In this document: in pieces, positions 25,850 through 38,044 of the stretch | Layout of the letters: each line of letters begins with the position of its first letter | Position numbering within the stretch: the stretch's first letter is position 1 | NCBI GenBank assembly: GCA_017518705.1 | Contig: JAFWUC010000071.1 | Location: 3,007 to 67,006 of the forward strand | DNA length: 64,000 bases | Reading direction: 5' to 3' | From: Clostridia bacterium | Lineage (GTDB): Bacteria > Bacillota_A > Clostridia > Christensenellales > Aristaeellaceae | Made by a program: the position numbers and the translations under genes | The notes under the pieces: generated by a model | Seen by the model: only the letters and a program-made list of their open reading frames with translations | What the model was told of the DNA's origin: nothing | The model's database searches: none

Positions 25850-27076
25850 TCATGCCCAGGTGCCGTTTCTGAACACGGGCACCGTGCTCCCGTCGGGCTT
25901 TATGCCGTCGATGTCCAGGTCGTCCGCGCCCACCATGAAATCCACGTGGATGAGGGAGTCGTTGACGCCCTTCTGCCGGGCTTCCTCCACGCTCATGTCG
26001 TCGCCGCCGGGCAGCACTTCCTTAAAGCCCATGCCCAGCGCCATGTGGCAGCAGGCGTTCTCGTCGAACAGCGTCTCGTAGAACAGTATGCCGCACTGGT
26101 TGACCGGGCTCTCCTTGGGCACCAAAGCCACTTCGCCCAGCATGCAGGCGGTCTCGTCCATGTGTATGGTCTTTTCCAGCAGTTCCTGCCCCTTTTTCGC
26201 ACGGCAGGACACGGCTTTGCCGTCCTTGAAGGTGATGGAGAACTCTTCTACCAGCTGGCTGTGCAGGGACAGGGGCTTGACCGCCACCAGCGTGCCTTCG
26301 CATCTGCCCGCCATGGGGGAGGTGAATATCTCCTCCGTGGGCATGTTGGGGATGTAGAACGCGCCGTTTAGGCTGTTGGTCACGCCCGCGCCTTCCCACT
26401 TCGCCCCGGGGATCAGCTCCACCGTGAAGTCGGTGCCGTTGGCGCTTTTGTATTTAAGGGAGGCAAAACCCTGGGCGTTCAGCCACTCCGCCTTGTCCTG
26501 TATGAATTTCGTGTGGGCGTTCCAGGCTTCCACCGGGTCGCCCTCCTCGCTCACGCGCACGGTCTTCAATATGGCGTCCCACAGCTTGTCCACCTTGTCG
26601 GGATCGCCGGGGAAGCACTTGGCGGCCCACTTTTCGGAGGGATACGCCGCGATCACCCACTGGTGCTTGCCCTCTATGGCGCTTCTGTAGGGCTTGACCA
26701 CCTTGCCGCGGGCGCGGGACACCGCCGCCAGCTTGCCCGGGTCTATGCCCGCCATGGCGTCCGGGTCGTCGGAGGCGATGTATATGCGGCAGGGCAGGTC
26801 CTGCGTCATCTGCTTTAACTTCTCTTCCTCCCAGGGCAGCACTTCGCACAGCACTTCCTCGTCCGCGTAAGTGAAGTTAAGGCGCCTCTGGGCGTCGCTC
26901 TGCCACTCTACGTTCACCTTTTTCGCTCCCGCCCTGTAGCACTCCTCGATCAGCAGCGCGGCGAACTCGCTCAGTTCCACCGAAATGGTCAGCATGACCA
27001 CCTGGCCCTTCTGCACGTTGGCGCCCGTGTGGACGATCAGCCGGGCGTATTTCTCAAGCAGGTTTTCGGATATCAT
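25850..27076 (-). CDS. M29 family metallo-aminopeptidase
   Basis: 408 residues. The family start LLEKYARLIVHTGANVQKGQ is present, and late metal-ligand blocks are visible: HMDETACMLGEVALVP, FDENACCHMALGMG and the final HVDFMVGADDLDIDG. M29 enzymes (aminopeptidase T/AmpS type) release amino-terminal residues from peptides using two Zn or Co ions in the cytoplasm. It has its own promoter at 27110-27138 and diverges from pyruvate:ferredoxin oxidoreductase. Confidence 0.95.
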   Translation of the reverse strand: MISENLLEKYARLIVHTGANVQKGQVVMLTISVELSEFAALLIEECYRAGAKKVNVEWQSDAQRRLNFTYADEEVLCEVLPWEEEKLKQMTQDLPCRIYIASDDPDAMAGIDPGKLAAVSRARGKVVKPYRSAIEGKHQWVIAAYPSEKWAAKCFPGDPDKVDKLWDAILKTVRVSEEGDPVEAWNAHTKFIQDKAEWLNAQGFASLKYKSANGTDFTVELIPGAKWEGAGVTNSLNGAFYIPNMPTEEIFTSPMAGRCEGTLVAVKPLSLHSQLVEEFSITFKDGKAVSCRAKKGQELLEKTIHMDETACMLGEVALVPKESPVNQCGILFYETLFDENACCHMALGMGFKEVLPGGDDMSVEEARQKGVNDSLIHVDFMVGADDLDIDGIKPDGSTVPVFRNGTWA

Positions 27077-27109
27077 GGCGTTACCTCGTTTCGCAAAGAT
27101 GTTGGGGGT

Positions 27110-30797
<3,688 letters not shown>

Positions 30798-30813
30798 ACC
30801 CAAACCAAAGACG

Positions 30814-30840
30814 GAGCCGCGCTTCTGCGCGGCTCTTGTC
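30814..30840 (+). terminator. Hairpin after the oxidoreductase gene
   Basis: Perfect 9-bp stem GAGCCGCGC / GCGCGGCTC with a 4-base loop, 16 bases past the stop codon. The T-tract is weak (TTGT). Confidence 0.65.
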
Positions 30841-30875
30841 GTAACCTTCCGATACCGGGAAGGCTGATCCCCGGC

Positions 30876-30969
30876 GCGTCATTGTGAGGGCGCGAATGGG
30901 AGTGAATTTGCGTACGGTGGACGCAAAGAGCCATGAGCGTTCGTTAATGCGAGCGCGGCGATCCGTTAC
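30876..30969. repeat. Degenerate intergenic repeat of the GTCATTG...GATCCGTTAC type
   Basis: The ends (GCGTCATTGTGAG and GCGGCGATCCGTTAC) resemble the borders of an intergenic repeat seen in many Clostridia, of form GTCATTGCGAG...GCAATCCGTTAC. The middle holds internal GCG(A)G words and a TTTGCGT / ACGCAAA pair that could fold. Only one copy is visible in this window, so the assignment rests on remembered similarity. Confidence 0.35.
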
Positions 30970-31040
30970 AGGAATATCATCGTGTTTTGCGCTGTAAGCA
31001 TCAGACGGGGACGGATCAAGGTAGGAATCAAAAGGCTTTT

Positions 31041-31592
31041 ATGATAATACTTCTCTTTTTCGCGGTAATGCTCTTCATCGCTTCGGCGGCGTCGGTCTAC
31101 GAAGACGACCTGATGATCAGGGGCTATGTGACCGTAAATAACAGCATCGTGACAAAGCTGGTGCTGGGGCGTCTGCCGTTCCTGGGCGGCAAGAATCCGC
31201 CTGGTAACAGGCAGCGTTTTACCGTTGTGGGCATAGTGCTTTACTCCGTCAGCGTGCTGTGCATAGCGTTCTGCGTTTACACGGCGCTGACCCTTGAGCC
31301 GGTCGAAGGGCTGGAATACGGCGGCGGATACGGCAAATGGGGCGTGGGGGAAAAATATAACAGCACCGAAGGCCTCGTTCGCTGGGTCTCGTCTTGCTGG
31401 GGGTTGTTTGAAGCGGCGATATACCTGATAAACAGCATAGGGGTGATGCTGGGTAAACCCGACATAAGCAGAAATAAGGTCATAACAGGAATCTTTTTTC
31501 TTGTGGTAATAATCTTCTGTTTGTTTATGGGATGGGGGTGCTGGAAAGCTGCCGGATACATCTGGCGGGACATACAGGCTGCGAGGGGATAA
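31041..31592 (+). CDS. Unrecognised integral membrane protein
   Basis: 183 residues from the ATG at 31041, with hydrophobic segments at about residues 1-18, 55-80, 110-130 and 145-168. The frame is open upstream, but AAAAGG and the first membrane segment favour this start. I recognise no family. It lies alone between the intergenic repeat and the Nudix gene, 36 bases from the latter, and may be co-transcribed. Confidence 0.68.
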   Translation: MIILLFFAVMLFIASAASVYEDDLMIRGYVTVNNSIVTKLVLGRLPFLGGKNPPGNRQRFTVVGIVLYSVSVLCIAFCVYTALTLEPVEGLEYGGGYGKWGVGEKYNSTEGLVRWVSSCWGLFEAAIYLINSIGVMLGKPDISRNKVITGIFFLVVIIFCLFMGWGCWKAAGYIWRDIQAARG

Positions 31593-31628
31593 GACGTAAG
31601 ATTTCAATAAACAGAGGGAAACACGGAA

Positions 31629-32111
31629 ATGAAGACCATCAGTATAATCGGCGATAACTATTTCGGGCACTGGGACAAGACCCGTACAGCCTGCCGCGGC
31701 ATAGTGCTCAGGGACGGAAAGCTGCTTTTGTCTTACGAGACAAATACGGACACCTGGATGCTCCCGGGCGGCGGGCTGGAGGCGGGGGAGAGCGAAAGCG
31801 CCTGCTGCGTGCGCGAAGTGGGAGAGGAGACGGGTCTCGTGGTGGAGCCCTCGCTGCCGCAGCTGGAGATAGACGAGTATTACGAGGACTGCAGGTACGT
31901 GAGCCTGTATTTCTTCTGCCGCGCTGCAGGCAGGACCGAAAAACATCTGACCGAAAGGGAAAAGCAGGCGGGCATGGAACCAAAGTGGCTTTTCCCCGCC
32001 GAGGCGCTGGAAATATTCTCGAAGCACGCCGAGTTTGCCGCCGAAAACGAGGAAAAGCGGGGTATGTACCTCCGGGAATTCACGGCGCTCAACGCGCTTA
32101 TGGACGAGTGA
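31629..32111 (+). CDS. Nudix hydrolase
   Basis: 160 residues with an intact Nudix box GGGLEAGESESACCVREVGE followed by ETGL, including the REVGEE glutamates that bind Mg2+. These enzymes cleave nucleoside diphosphates linked to another group; specificity is not readable here. It starts after GAGGGAAAC and lies 12 bases before the methyltransferase gene. Confidence 0.93.
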   Translation: MKTISIIGDNYFGHWDKTRTACRGIVLRDGKLLLSYETNTDTWMLPGGGLEAGESESACCVREVGEETGLVVEPSLPQLEIDEYYEDCRYVSLYFFCRAAGRTEKHLTEREKQAGMEPKWLFPAEALEIFSKHAEFAAENEEKRGMYLREFTALNALMDE

Positions 32112-32123
32112 CGGGAGGGCACC

Positions 32124-32927
32124 ATGTGGAAACTGGGCTGGATAGACCCGAGTGAATATCCCTTCGACTGCATGCTGCGCATGGAGCGCTTCCAGATACG
32201 CCTGATACTTGATTATCTGGAGGAAGCGGACAGGCCCGTTATGGGCATCGCGCTGAAAAATAATCCCAAGGTGGCGTGGCTGTGGAAGCAAAAGTGCCCC
32301 GAGCGCGCGGGGGAGATAGACGCGCTCGCCGCCCTCGCCCCGGACGGCATGGCCCCCGCCCGGGTGCGTCAAGCGGAAGAGACCATCCTGGGCGGGTACG
32401 AGGACTTCGTCATCTACACCACGCCCGAAGTCATGAACGAAAAGTGCGACTTCATACGCGGCTGGAAACCGGAAAGCCTGTACGAGATCTGCGAGCTTAC
32501 CGGCAGGACGGTGCTGGACGTGGGCAGCGGCACGGGGCGGCTGGCGTTCGCGGCGGCTCAAAAGGCCGCGTTCGTGGCGGCGAGCGAGCCGGTGGACGCC
32601 CTTAGGGAGTTCATGCGGGACGAGATCGCGAAAAGGGGCATTACCAACATGCGGGTGTGCGACGGGCTGTGCCACAGTCTGCCTTTCCCGGACGACAGTT
32701 TCGACGTGACCATGAGCGGCCATGTGGTGGGGGACCTGTTTTGCGAGGAGGTCGCCGAACTCACCCGCGTCACGAAAAACGGCGGCTGGCTGCTGGACGT
32801 GCCCGGAGACCAGCGTACGCCTGCCCGCAGGAACGAAAAACTGCTTAATGACGGTTGGGAGGAACTGCCTTATCTGGGCACGTTCGGGCAGACCACTTAC
32901 CGCTACAGGAAGCAGGTCAAGAAGTAG
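32124..32927 (+). CDS. Class I SAM-dependent methyltransferase
   Basis: 267 residues. An amino-terminal region of about 110 residues is followed by the SAM-binding core: TVLDVGSGTGRLAFAAAQK (motif I), ASEPVDALREFM with the acidic ribose contact, LPFPDDSFDVTMSGHVVGD and a final sheet. The substrate is unknown. The rare amino-terminal part (EYPFDCMLRMERFQIRLI) also occurs with small metabolic operons, but I cannot name it. GGGAGGG precedes the ATG; it follows the Nudix gene by 12 bases. Confidence 0.91.
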   Translation: MWKLGWIDPSEYPFDCMLRMERFQIRLILDYLEEADRPVMGIALKNNPKVAWLWKQKCPERAGEIDALAALAPDGMAPARVRQAEETILGGYEDFVIYTTPEVMNEKCDFIRGWKPESLYEICELTGRTVLDVGSGTGRLAFAAAQKAAFVAASEPVDALREFMRDEIAKRGITNMRVCDGLCHSLPFPDDSFDVTMSGHVVGDLFCEEVAELTRVTKNGGWLLDVPGDQRTPARRNEKLLNDGWEELPYLGTFGQTTYRYRKQVKK

Positions 32928-32980
32928 CGGAGGCATATACGCCGCCGCAGGGATCACTAATCACTGACTCGGAGAAGCAT

Positions 32981-34051
32981 ATGACATTCGAACTCAAGCC
33001 CGACTACGAACAGGTCAAACAGCGGTACATGGCGTTCTGGGAACGGGAGATGGTAGACCGTCCGCCCGTGTGCGTCGCCCTGCCCAAAGCGGGGGCGAGA
33101 CCGTACGGGCGCAGGACATACGCATCACTGGAAGAAAAGTGGCTGGACATAGACGGGCGCGTGGAGGAGACGGCGGCGGGGCTTGAAAACACCGAGTTTT
33201 TGTACGACTCCCTGCCCGTCGCCTGGCCCAACCTGGGACCGGAGATCTTTTCTGCCTGGTGCGGCTGCCCCTACAGTTTCGGCAGGACCACCGCCTGGTC
33301 CCGTCCCGCGATAAACGACTGGGAGAGGGACTTTGAAAAGACGCGCCTTGACATGGACCATCCCCTGTTCAGGACCATGGAGGAGTTCACCCGGAAGCTG
33401 ATCTCCCGGGGCAGGGGGCGCTTTATAGTGGGGCTTACGGACTTCCATCCCGGCGGCGACCATATAGCCGCGCTCCGCGGCGGGCAGACCCTGGCCATGG
33501 ACCTGCTGGAAAACCCGGACTGGGTCAAAAGGGCGCTTGCCCGGGCGGAAGGGGAGTATTACGCCGCTTACGGGGTGTTTTACCGCATGGTACACGAGGC
33601 GGGCATGCCCACCACCAGCTGGACCACGCTGATAAACGACGGCACCTACTACATCCCCTCCAACGACTTTTCCTGCATGATCAGCCGCGAGATGTTCAAC
33701 GAGTTCTTCTTGCCGGGCATCGCGCGGGAGTGCGCGTTCTACGGGCGCTCCATATACCACCTGGACGGTCCCGGGGCACTCAGGCACCTGGACGCGCTGC
33801 TTGAGATACCCGAACTCGACGCGGTGCAGTGGGTGTGCGGCGAGGGCAACCAGGGCTACCACAAGTGGGTGGACGTATACAAGCGCATACAGGCGGCAGG
33901 CAAGGGGATACAGATGATGTGCGATATAAAGGAGCTGGACATGATATTCGAGACGCTCCGCCCCGAAGGCGTGTGGTTCTCGAACATTTCGGGCATCCGC
34001 GACAGGGAGACCGCGGAATATGCCGTCGGGCGGATAACGCGCTGGAAATAA
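32981..34051 (+). CDS. Uroporphyrinogen-decarboxylase-like (URO-D superfamily) protein
   Basis: 356 residues from the ATG at 32981 with GGAGAAG upstream. The general form fits the URO-D/corrinoid-methyltransferase barrel: an early region with WEREMVDRPPVCVALP, GLTDFHPGGDHIAALRGGQ, then ISREMFNEFFLPGIARECAF, HLDGPGALRHLDALLEIPEL and a final ISGIRDRETAEYAV. True heme-pathway UroD residues are not obvious, so a methyltransferase-like or orphan role is more likely. It is 53 bases behind the methyltransferase gene. Confidence 0.75.
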   Translation: MTFELKPDYEQVKQRYMAFWEREMVDRPPVCVALPKAGARPYGRRTYASLEEKWLDIDGRVEETAAGLENTEFLYDSLPVAWPNLGPEIFSAWCGCPYSFGRTTAWSRPAINDWERDFEKTRLDMDHPLFRTMEEFTRKLISRGRGRFIVGLTDFHPGGDHIAALRGGQTLAMDLLENPDWVKRALARAEGEYYAAYGVFYRMVHEAGMPTTSWTTLINDGTYYIPSNDFSCMISREMFNEFFLPGIARECAFYGRSIYHLDGPGALRHLDALLEIPELDAVQWVCGEGNQGYHKWVDVYKRIQAAGKGIQMMCDIKELDMIFETLRPEGVWFSNISGIRDRETAEYAVGRITRWK

Positions 34052-34067
34052 CGCGCCGATAATTAAA

Positions 34068-34099
34068 GGGAGCCGGAGGATCCGGCTCCCGCGCTTTTT
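34068..34099 (+). terminator. Terminator after the URO-D-like gene
   Basis: Perfect 9-bp stem GGGAGCCGG / CCGGCTCCC with a 5-base loop; TTTTT follows after 4 bases. Confidence 0.8.
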
Positions 34100-34114
34100 G
34101 CCGGTTTGAGTTTT

Positions 34115-36133
34115 TTATTCTGCGTTTACGGTCAGGGAGGGGACCGCTTCGCAGTTTATGAGCTCAAACACGGTGGGAGCGTCGAAAGGCGCGCCCATGG
34201 CTGCCATTTCGTCGCTGTAAAAGCCGCTGCCCACGATGTCGCCTATGCCTTCGACGTTCGCCCCGGCGTTCACGCTCACGTTCAGCGCCCTGCAGTCGGT
34301 AAACACGGTCACGGGCATGCCAAGCTCTTCGCCGGGATAGCCGCCCGCGTAACCGGTGATGCCGCCGATCCAGAAGCAGTCGTCGCCCACGGTCAGCACC
34401 ACGTCCTGCGCCGTAAGATCAGTGAACTGCTCCGAGGTGAAACCGCAGCCAGAGATGCCGCCTATGCCGTAGCAGCCGCTGCCGGCGGTCACGCTGCCGG
34501 TGGCAGCGCAGTTTACTACGCTGGTCATCTGCAGACCGCCGCCCACGATGCCCGCGTTGGCGGTGCCGTCGGGTATCACGATGTCGGCTTGAACGTCGCA
34601 GCCGCTTATCAGGCTGCCCAGACCCGCGCCGACGATGCCGCCGTACATGCCTTCCCGGCTGAGCTCGGTATAGTGCGCGGTGACTTTGCCGTTTACCAGT
34701 TTGATGTCCGAAATGGCGGAACAGTAGGCGTAGCCCACCGCGTCGGCGGCCATCACGCTGCCGTCCACGCAGGCGTTCTCCAGCGTGAAGTTGCCTATTT
34801 TGGCGTTTGCGGCGCAACCGAACAGGCCCAGCGCCCAGCCTTCGGGCTGTTTGACGCTCAGGTTGCTGATGGTGTGGCCCTGCCCGTCAAACGTGCCGGT
34901 GAAAGCGGCTGCCATGTCCGGCACCTCGCCTTCCTCGCCGCCGCCCATCACGAAGGCGCCTATGGGCGTCCAGTCGATCCCCGCCAGGTCTATGTCGGCA
35001 GTAAGCACGTAACTGCCGGAAAGATCCGCGCTGATCGCCGCCAGCTTTTCGGCGGAATCGATCTCTGTCACAGCGGCATCCTGCTTTATCCAGCTGATGG
35101 CGCCGTCGTCGGCGGTAAGCGTCAGCACCGTTTCTCCCGCCTCGTTCACCGTCAGGGCGTAGGGGGCGGATTCGGCTTCGCCTTCAAGGTTGCTGAACGC
35201 CACATACAGACCCGCGCCGTCTCCCTTTTCGCCCGTATCCGCGGCGAACGCCTCGAAATCGGCGGTCTTGACGCCGTTCATAAAGGTCTCGCCGTGGCCG
35301 TTCGAGTCTATGGTCATGCTGAGGTCAGCAGAAGCGTATTCCTCGCCGAAGGCGCTCAGGTCCGCCTTCCAGCTGCCCGTAAAGCCCAGCGCCTCCAGCT
35401 GCGCCGCCGCTTCCGGCGCATGGGCGGAGTAATCCAGGTTTTCAAGGCAGAACAGATTTATCACGTCGTCTGTCAGCTGCGCGTCCGCGTCCACGGGAAA
35501 GCCCGCCGCCAGCCAGTAGGCGTAAGGTCCGGCGTTGTACAGCTTAAGCGCGTCGGGATCGCTGCCGTAGCGGAATTCCAGATGGTAAGTCTCCTCGGGC
35601 GTGTCGGGCATCATGAAGAAGTATCTGAATTCGCCCGCGTCTTCGTCCGCCGTTTCATACAGGAAGCCCTCCATCATGCCGCCCAGCGACAGCGTGCCCG
35701 CGTAAGCATACTCGTGGCTGAACACCTTATCGCCGTTTCCGTCCGCGCCGCTTATCACGGGAGCGTCAAAGGTGATGGTGTTCACGCCGTTTATGAACAG
35801 GCAGTCGAACTGCGCGCCGTTTGAGCCGTCACCGAAGGCGTCGATCGCTTCCTGCCCGTAGAGCGTGCCGCTGCAGGCGGACTTCAAGAGCTCCGCATAC
35901 ACGGGCGCGTTTTCGCTGCCGAGCACGGCGGCGCAGGGATCAAGCCATTTTTCGTCGTACTGTGGGTCGGTGATCACGGGGAACAGCGGCTCGTACGTGC
36001 CTTTTACCGCTTTAAGCAGGGCGGCTGCCCGGGCAGCATCGTCCGCTTCAGCGTTCTCTTCTGCAAGACCGAAGGAGAACAGCATGAGCAGCGCCAGCGC
36101 AAGAGAAAAGAATTTGCTCAAATTCGACTTCAT
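34115..36133 (-). CDS. Exported GLUG/beta-helix-like surface protein
   Basis: 672 residues with a signal peptide (KFFSLALALLMLFSFGLAEE). The first half (to about 350) is a lipocalin- or sugar-binding-like region I do not recognise. The second half is repetitive: an AEKLAAISADLSGSYVLTADI-type start in two parts, AFTGTFDGQGHTISNLSV, then glycine-rich GIVGAGLGSLISGCDV, GIVGGGLQMTSVVNC and GIGGISGCGF units. This is the GLUG/M26-type beta-helix pattern of surface and adhesion proteins. No LPXTG motif or C-terminal membrane segment is present, so it is secreted or held by other contacts. Two 16-bp palindromes control its upstream region. Confidence 0.82.
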   Translation of the reverse strand: MKSNLSKFFSLALALLMLFSFGLAEENAEADDAARAAALLKAVKGTYEPLFPVITDPQYDEKWLDPCAAVLGSENAPVYAELLKSACSGTLYGQEAIDAFGDGSNGAQFDCLFINGVNTITFDAPVISGADGNGDKVFSHEYAYAGTLSLGGMMEGFLYETADEDAGEFRYFFMMPDTPEETYHLEFRYGSDPDALKLYNAGPYAYWLAAGFPVDADAQLTDDVINLFCLENLDYSAHAPEAAAQLEALGFTGSWKADLSAFGEEYASADLSMTIDSNGHGETFMNGVKTADFEAFAADTGEKGDGAGLYVAFSNLEGEAESAPYALTVNEAGETVLTLTADDGAISWIKQDAAVTEIDSAEKLAAISADLSGSYVLTADIDLAGIDWTPIGAFVMGGGEEGEVPDMAAAFTGTFDGQGHTISNLSVKQPEGWALGLFGCAANAKIGNFTLENACVDGSVMAADAVGYAYCSAISDIKLVNGKVTAHYTELSREGMYGGIVGAGLGSLISGCDVQADIVIPDGTANAGIVGGGLQMTSVVNCAATGSVTAGSGCYGIGGISGCGFTSEQFTDLTAQDVVLTVGDDCFWIGGITGYAGGYPGEELGMPVTVFTDCRALNVSVNAGANVEGIGDIVGSGFYSDEMAAMGAPFDAPTVFELINCEAVPSLTVNAE

Positions 36134-36156
36134 AATATTTCCTCCATGTGATATTT

Positions 36157-36172
36157 GTTAGCGGTGACTAAC
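36157..36172. promoter_or_regulatory. Palindrome GTTAG-N6-CTAAC, proximal copy
   Basis: GTTAGCGGTGACTAAC, 12 bases from the ribosome binding site of the exported protein gene. It shares GTTAGC and CTAAC with the distal copy at 36232-36247. Confidence 0.55.
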
Positions 36173-36184
36173 TAATATCCTCAG

Positions 36185-36206
36185 AAAAACCGCCTGTATG
36201 CGGCGG
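36185..36206 (-). terminator. Small hairpin with T-run inside the leader
   Basis: On the minus strand CCGCC / GGCGG with a 7-base loop, then TTTTT. It lies between the two palindromes and before the start codon, so it could act as an attenuator; a 5-bp stem is marginal. Confidence 0.4.
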
Positions 36207-36231
36207 ATCCGTCACGAGTCTTGCCATATAT

Positions 36232-36247
36232 GTTAGCCAACGCTAAC
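36232..36247. promoter_or_regulatory. Palindrome GTTAGC-N4-GCTAAC, distal copy at the promoter
   Basis: GTTAGCCAACGCTAAC lies 3 bases downstream of the -10 element, over the expected transcription start. The position suits a repressor. The shape resembles sites of DtxR/MntR-type metal regulators, but no such regulator is in the window. Confidence 0.6.
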
Positions 36248-36250
36248 AGC

Positions 36251-36279
36251 ATAATATCATAAGGTCGCCCGCCTGTCAA
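36251..36279 (-). promoter_or_regulatory. Sigma-A-type promoter for the exported GLUG-like protein
   Basis: On the minus strand TTGACA (36279-36274), 17 bases, TATTAT (36256-36251). The distal palindrome directly follows. The rest of the 348-base gap up to the next gene (36280-36439) shows nothing I recognise. Confidence 0.75.
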
Positions 36280-36439
36280 GCGCGGCGGGCGCGGTTTATG
36301 CGCCGAACCGAAAGATTAACATAAACGGCGCGATAACCGAATGCGTCCGCCGTCCCAGGCAAAACAGCCGCGCACGGTCGGGTGCAGGGCCTGCCGCTTT
36401 GGATGCGGCGGGTGCGTGCGGGGGGGAAAAAAAGGCATG

Positions 36440-36466
36440 AAAAAACCGCCGCGGATATTCCGCGGC
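36440..36466 (-). terminator. Terminator of the secreted HAD gene
   Basis: On the minus strand GCCGCGG / CCGCGGC with a 5-base loop, then CGG and a run of six T. Confidence 0.75.
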
Positions 36467-36481
36467 AGCTGCTTTTTATCG

Positions 36482-37951
36482 TCATTCGGCGGAGCCGGAG
36501 TAGAACTCGGTCCGGGTGGGATTTGTCTGTATCAGTATGGAGCTCTGGTCGAAGGCGGCGATTAGCTCGTCCGCCGCGGCGTAAACCGCCTGTTTGTCGG
36601 CGTCGCTCAGGTAAATGACCAGCGTGTATTCCCTGTACTCGGTGCCTTCGTCGACCCAGCCGCCCTGGGCTTCCTGGATGGTGTAGCCGCCGAAACGGTC
36701 GATCAGGATCTTCCGGGCGACTTCCAAAGCTTCGCTCTGGGTGTATACGGGCTTGTTGGTGTCCTTGCCGTTGGTGCCCAGGTACAGCACGTACTGGACG
36801 TCTTCGGCGCCGTCTTCGCTGTCTTCACCGGCGTCTGCCGTGACGGCTTCCTCCCGGGGAGCGTCGGAGGGCACGCGGTCTTCCGCCAGTTCTTCGAGCC
36901 AGTGGAACGAGCCGGTCTTCACCACGTTTTCGCCGTAGATGGTGGTCCAGTCGTTGGCCATGGAGATCACGTTGTAACCGGAGGCTTCCCACTTTGCCGC
37001 CAGAGGCGCCGCCTTTTCGGCGTTGCCGTAGTCCCTGACCTCGTCGTCCGCAACCAGCATGAACGCCGCGCTTTTGTAGGCGTTGTTGTGGATGACGTAG
37101 TTGTGCATGCTCACGTCGCCGGAGGAGTTGCCGAAGGAGAGCACCGGGCGGCGCCCGATCTCCTGGGCGATCTGGAGCACTTTGTTGGTCTTAAGGTTCT
37201 TGATGAGCAGCCTGTCGGTGCGCAGCACGTCATCGGCGTCGCTGAATACGTAATCCAGCCCGTCCGTTTCGCCCTGTCCGCTGGCTTCCAGCTCCACGTC
37301 CATGCCGATTATGTTTTCGTAGGGGATGTCGACCATGCCCTCAATGAACACGCGGCAGATGAAGCGGTCGCTGCCGGAGCACACGTAGCAGGTGAAGCCG
37401 TTGTCCTGCAGATACTCGACCACTTCCGCCATGGGAAGATAGTATGCCTCGCCGTAGGTCATGCCTTCGAAGCCGTCCGCTTCCCTGAGCAGGATTTGGT
37501 TCACGAAGTCCTCGAACTCGAACAGGCTCATCCCGGCGTAGGCGCGGGCGGCCTGGACCGCGTGGCGCATGGGCATGTCGGAGGGGAAGGAGTTGTCAAG
37601 CGCGCAGTCCCTTAACAGGCGGCCCACTTCCAGCATTTCGGAGTCGGGCTCGATATCGGGATCCTTGAGTATGCGCCAGGCGAGCATGTAGTACTCGAGA
37701 TAGGTGGGGTAGAGCTCGCCCATCAGGGTGCCGTCCATGTCGAACACGGCGATGCGGTCGAATTCGGGGATGTAGTCGGGGGACTCTTCGTCCGTGACCG
37801 CTTCCACGTAATAGATCAGCGCGTTAAGCGCGGGAGCGTCCGGCTTCCACAGGGTGAAGGGGCTTTCTTCGTCTTCCGCGAAGGCGGACCCAGCGCAGGC
37901 GATAAGCAGCGCCAGAGCAAGACAGGTCAGTGTCCTTAACAGTTTGGTCAT
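36482..37951 (-). CDS. Exported HAD-family hydrolase with extra C-terminal domain
   Basis: 489 residues with a signal peptide (ALALLIACAGSAFA). The HAD motif I is FDMDGTLMGE near residue 70, motif II is CYVCSGSDRF, and motif III/IV is FGNSSGDVSMHNYV. After about residue 360 a short acidic linker leads to a domain of about 100 residues (VLYLGTNGKDTNKPVYTQSE, then YREYTLVIYLSDAD) that resembles DUF3574. The catalytic Asp residues are intact, so an exported phosphatase or phosphotransferase is expected. No neighbour on the same strand is close. Confidence 0.85.
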   Translation of the reverse strand: MTKLLRTLTCLALALLIACAGSAFAEDEESPFTLWKPDAPALNALIYYVEAVTDEESPDYIPEFDRIAVFDMDGTLMGELYPTYLEYYMLAWRILKDPDIEPDSEMLEVGRLLRDCALDNSFPSDMPMRHAVQAARAYAGMSLFEFEDFVNQILLREADGFEGMTYGEAYYLPMAEVVEYLQDNGFTCYVCSGSDRFICRVFIEGMVDIPYENIIGMDVELEASGQGETDGLDYVFSDADDVLRTDRLLIKNLKTNKVLQIAQEIGRRPVLSFGNSSGDVSMHNYVIHNNAYKSAAFMLVADDEVRDYGNAEKAAPLAAKWEASGYNVISMANDWTTIYGENVVKTGSFHWLEELAEDRVPSDAPREEAVTADAGEDSEDGAEDVQYVLYLGTNGKDTNKPVYTQSEALEVARKILIDRFGGYTIQEAQGGWVDEGTEYREYTLVIYLSDADKQAVYAAADELIAAFDQSSILIQTNPTRTEFYSGSAE

Positions 37952-38005
37952 TTGCGGTTCCTCCGTGTTTTGCAGTCTATCCGCGCGGATGCGAGGGCAA
38001 ACTTT

Positions 38006-38030
38006 AGCGGCGTCCCGAAAGGGCGCCGCT
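38006..38030 (-). terminator. Hairpin after the STAS/HATPase-like pair
   Basis: Stem AGCGGCG(bulge)CCC / GGGCGCCGCT with a 4-base loop. The following bases (AAAGTTTG on the minus strand) give only a weak T-tract. Confidence 0.5.
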
Positions 38031-38044
38031 TAAGCCGCGCGCGG

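Noticed and set aside
30966..32957. 663-codon minus-strand frame across the membrane-protein, Nudix and methyltransferase genes
   Set aside because: It spans three real genes with intact motifs on the other strand and includes no recognisable domain or start site.
34106..35824. 572-codon plus-strand frame opposite the exported GLUG-like gene
   Set aside because: The opposite strand has a signal peptide, beta-helix repeats and a promoter; this frame has none and shows typical antisense composition.
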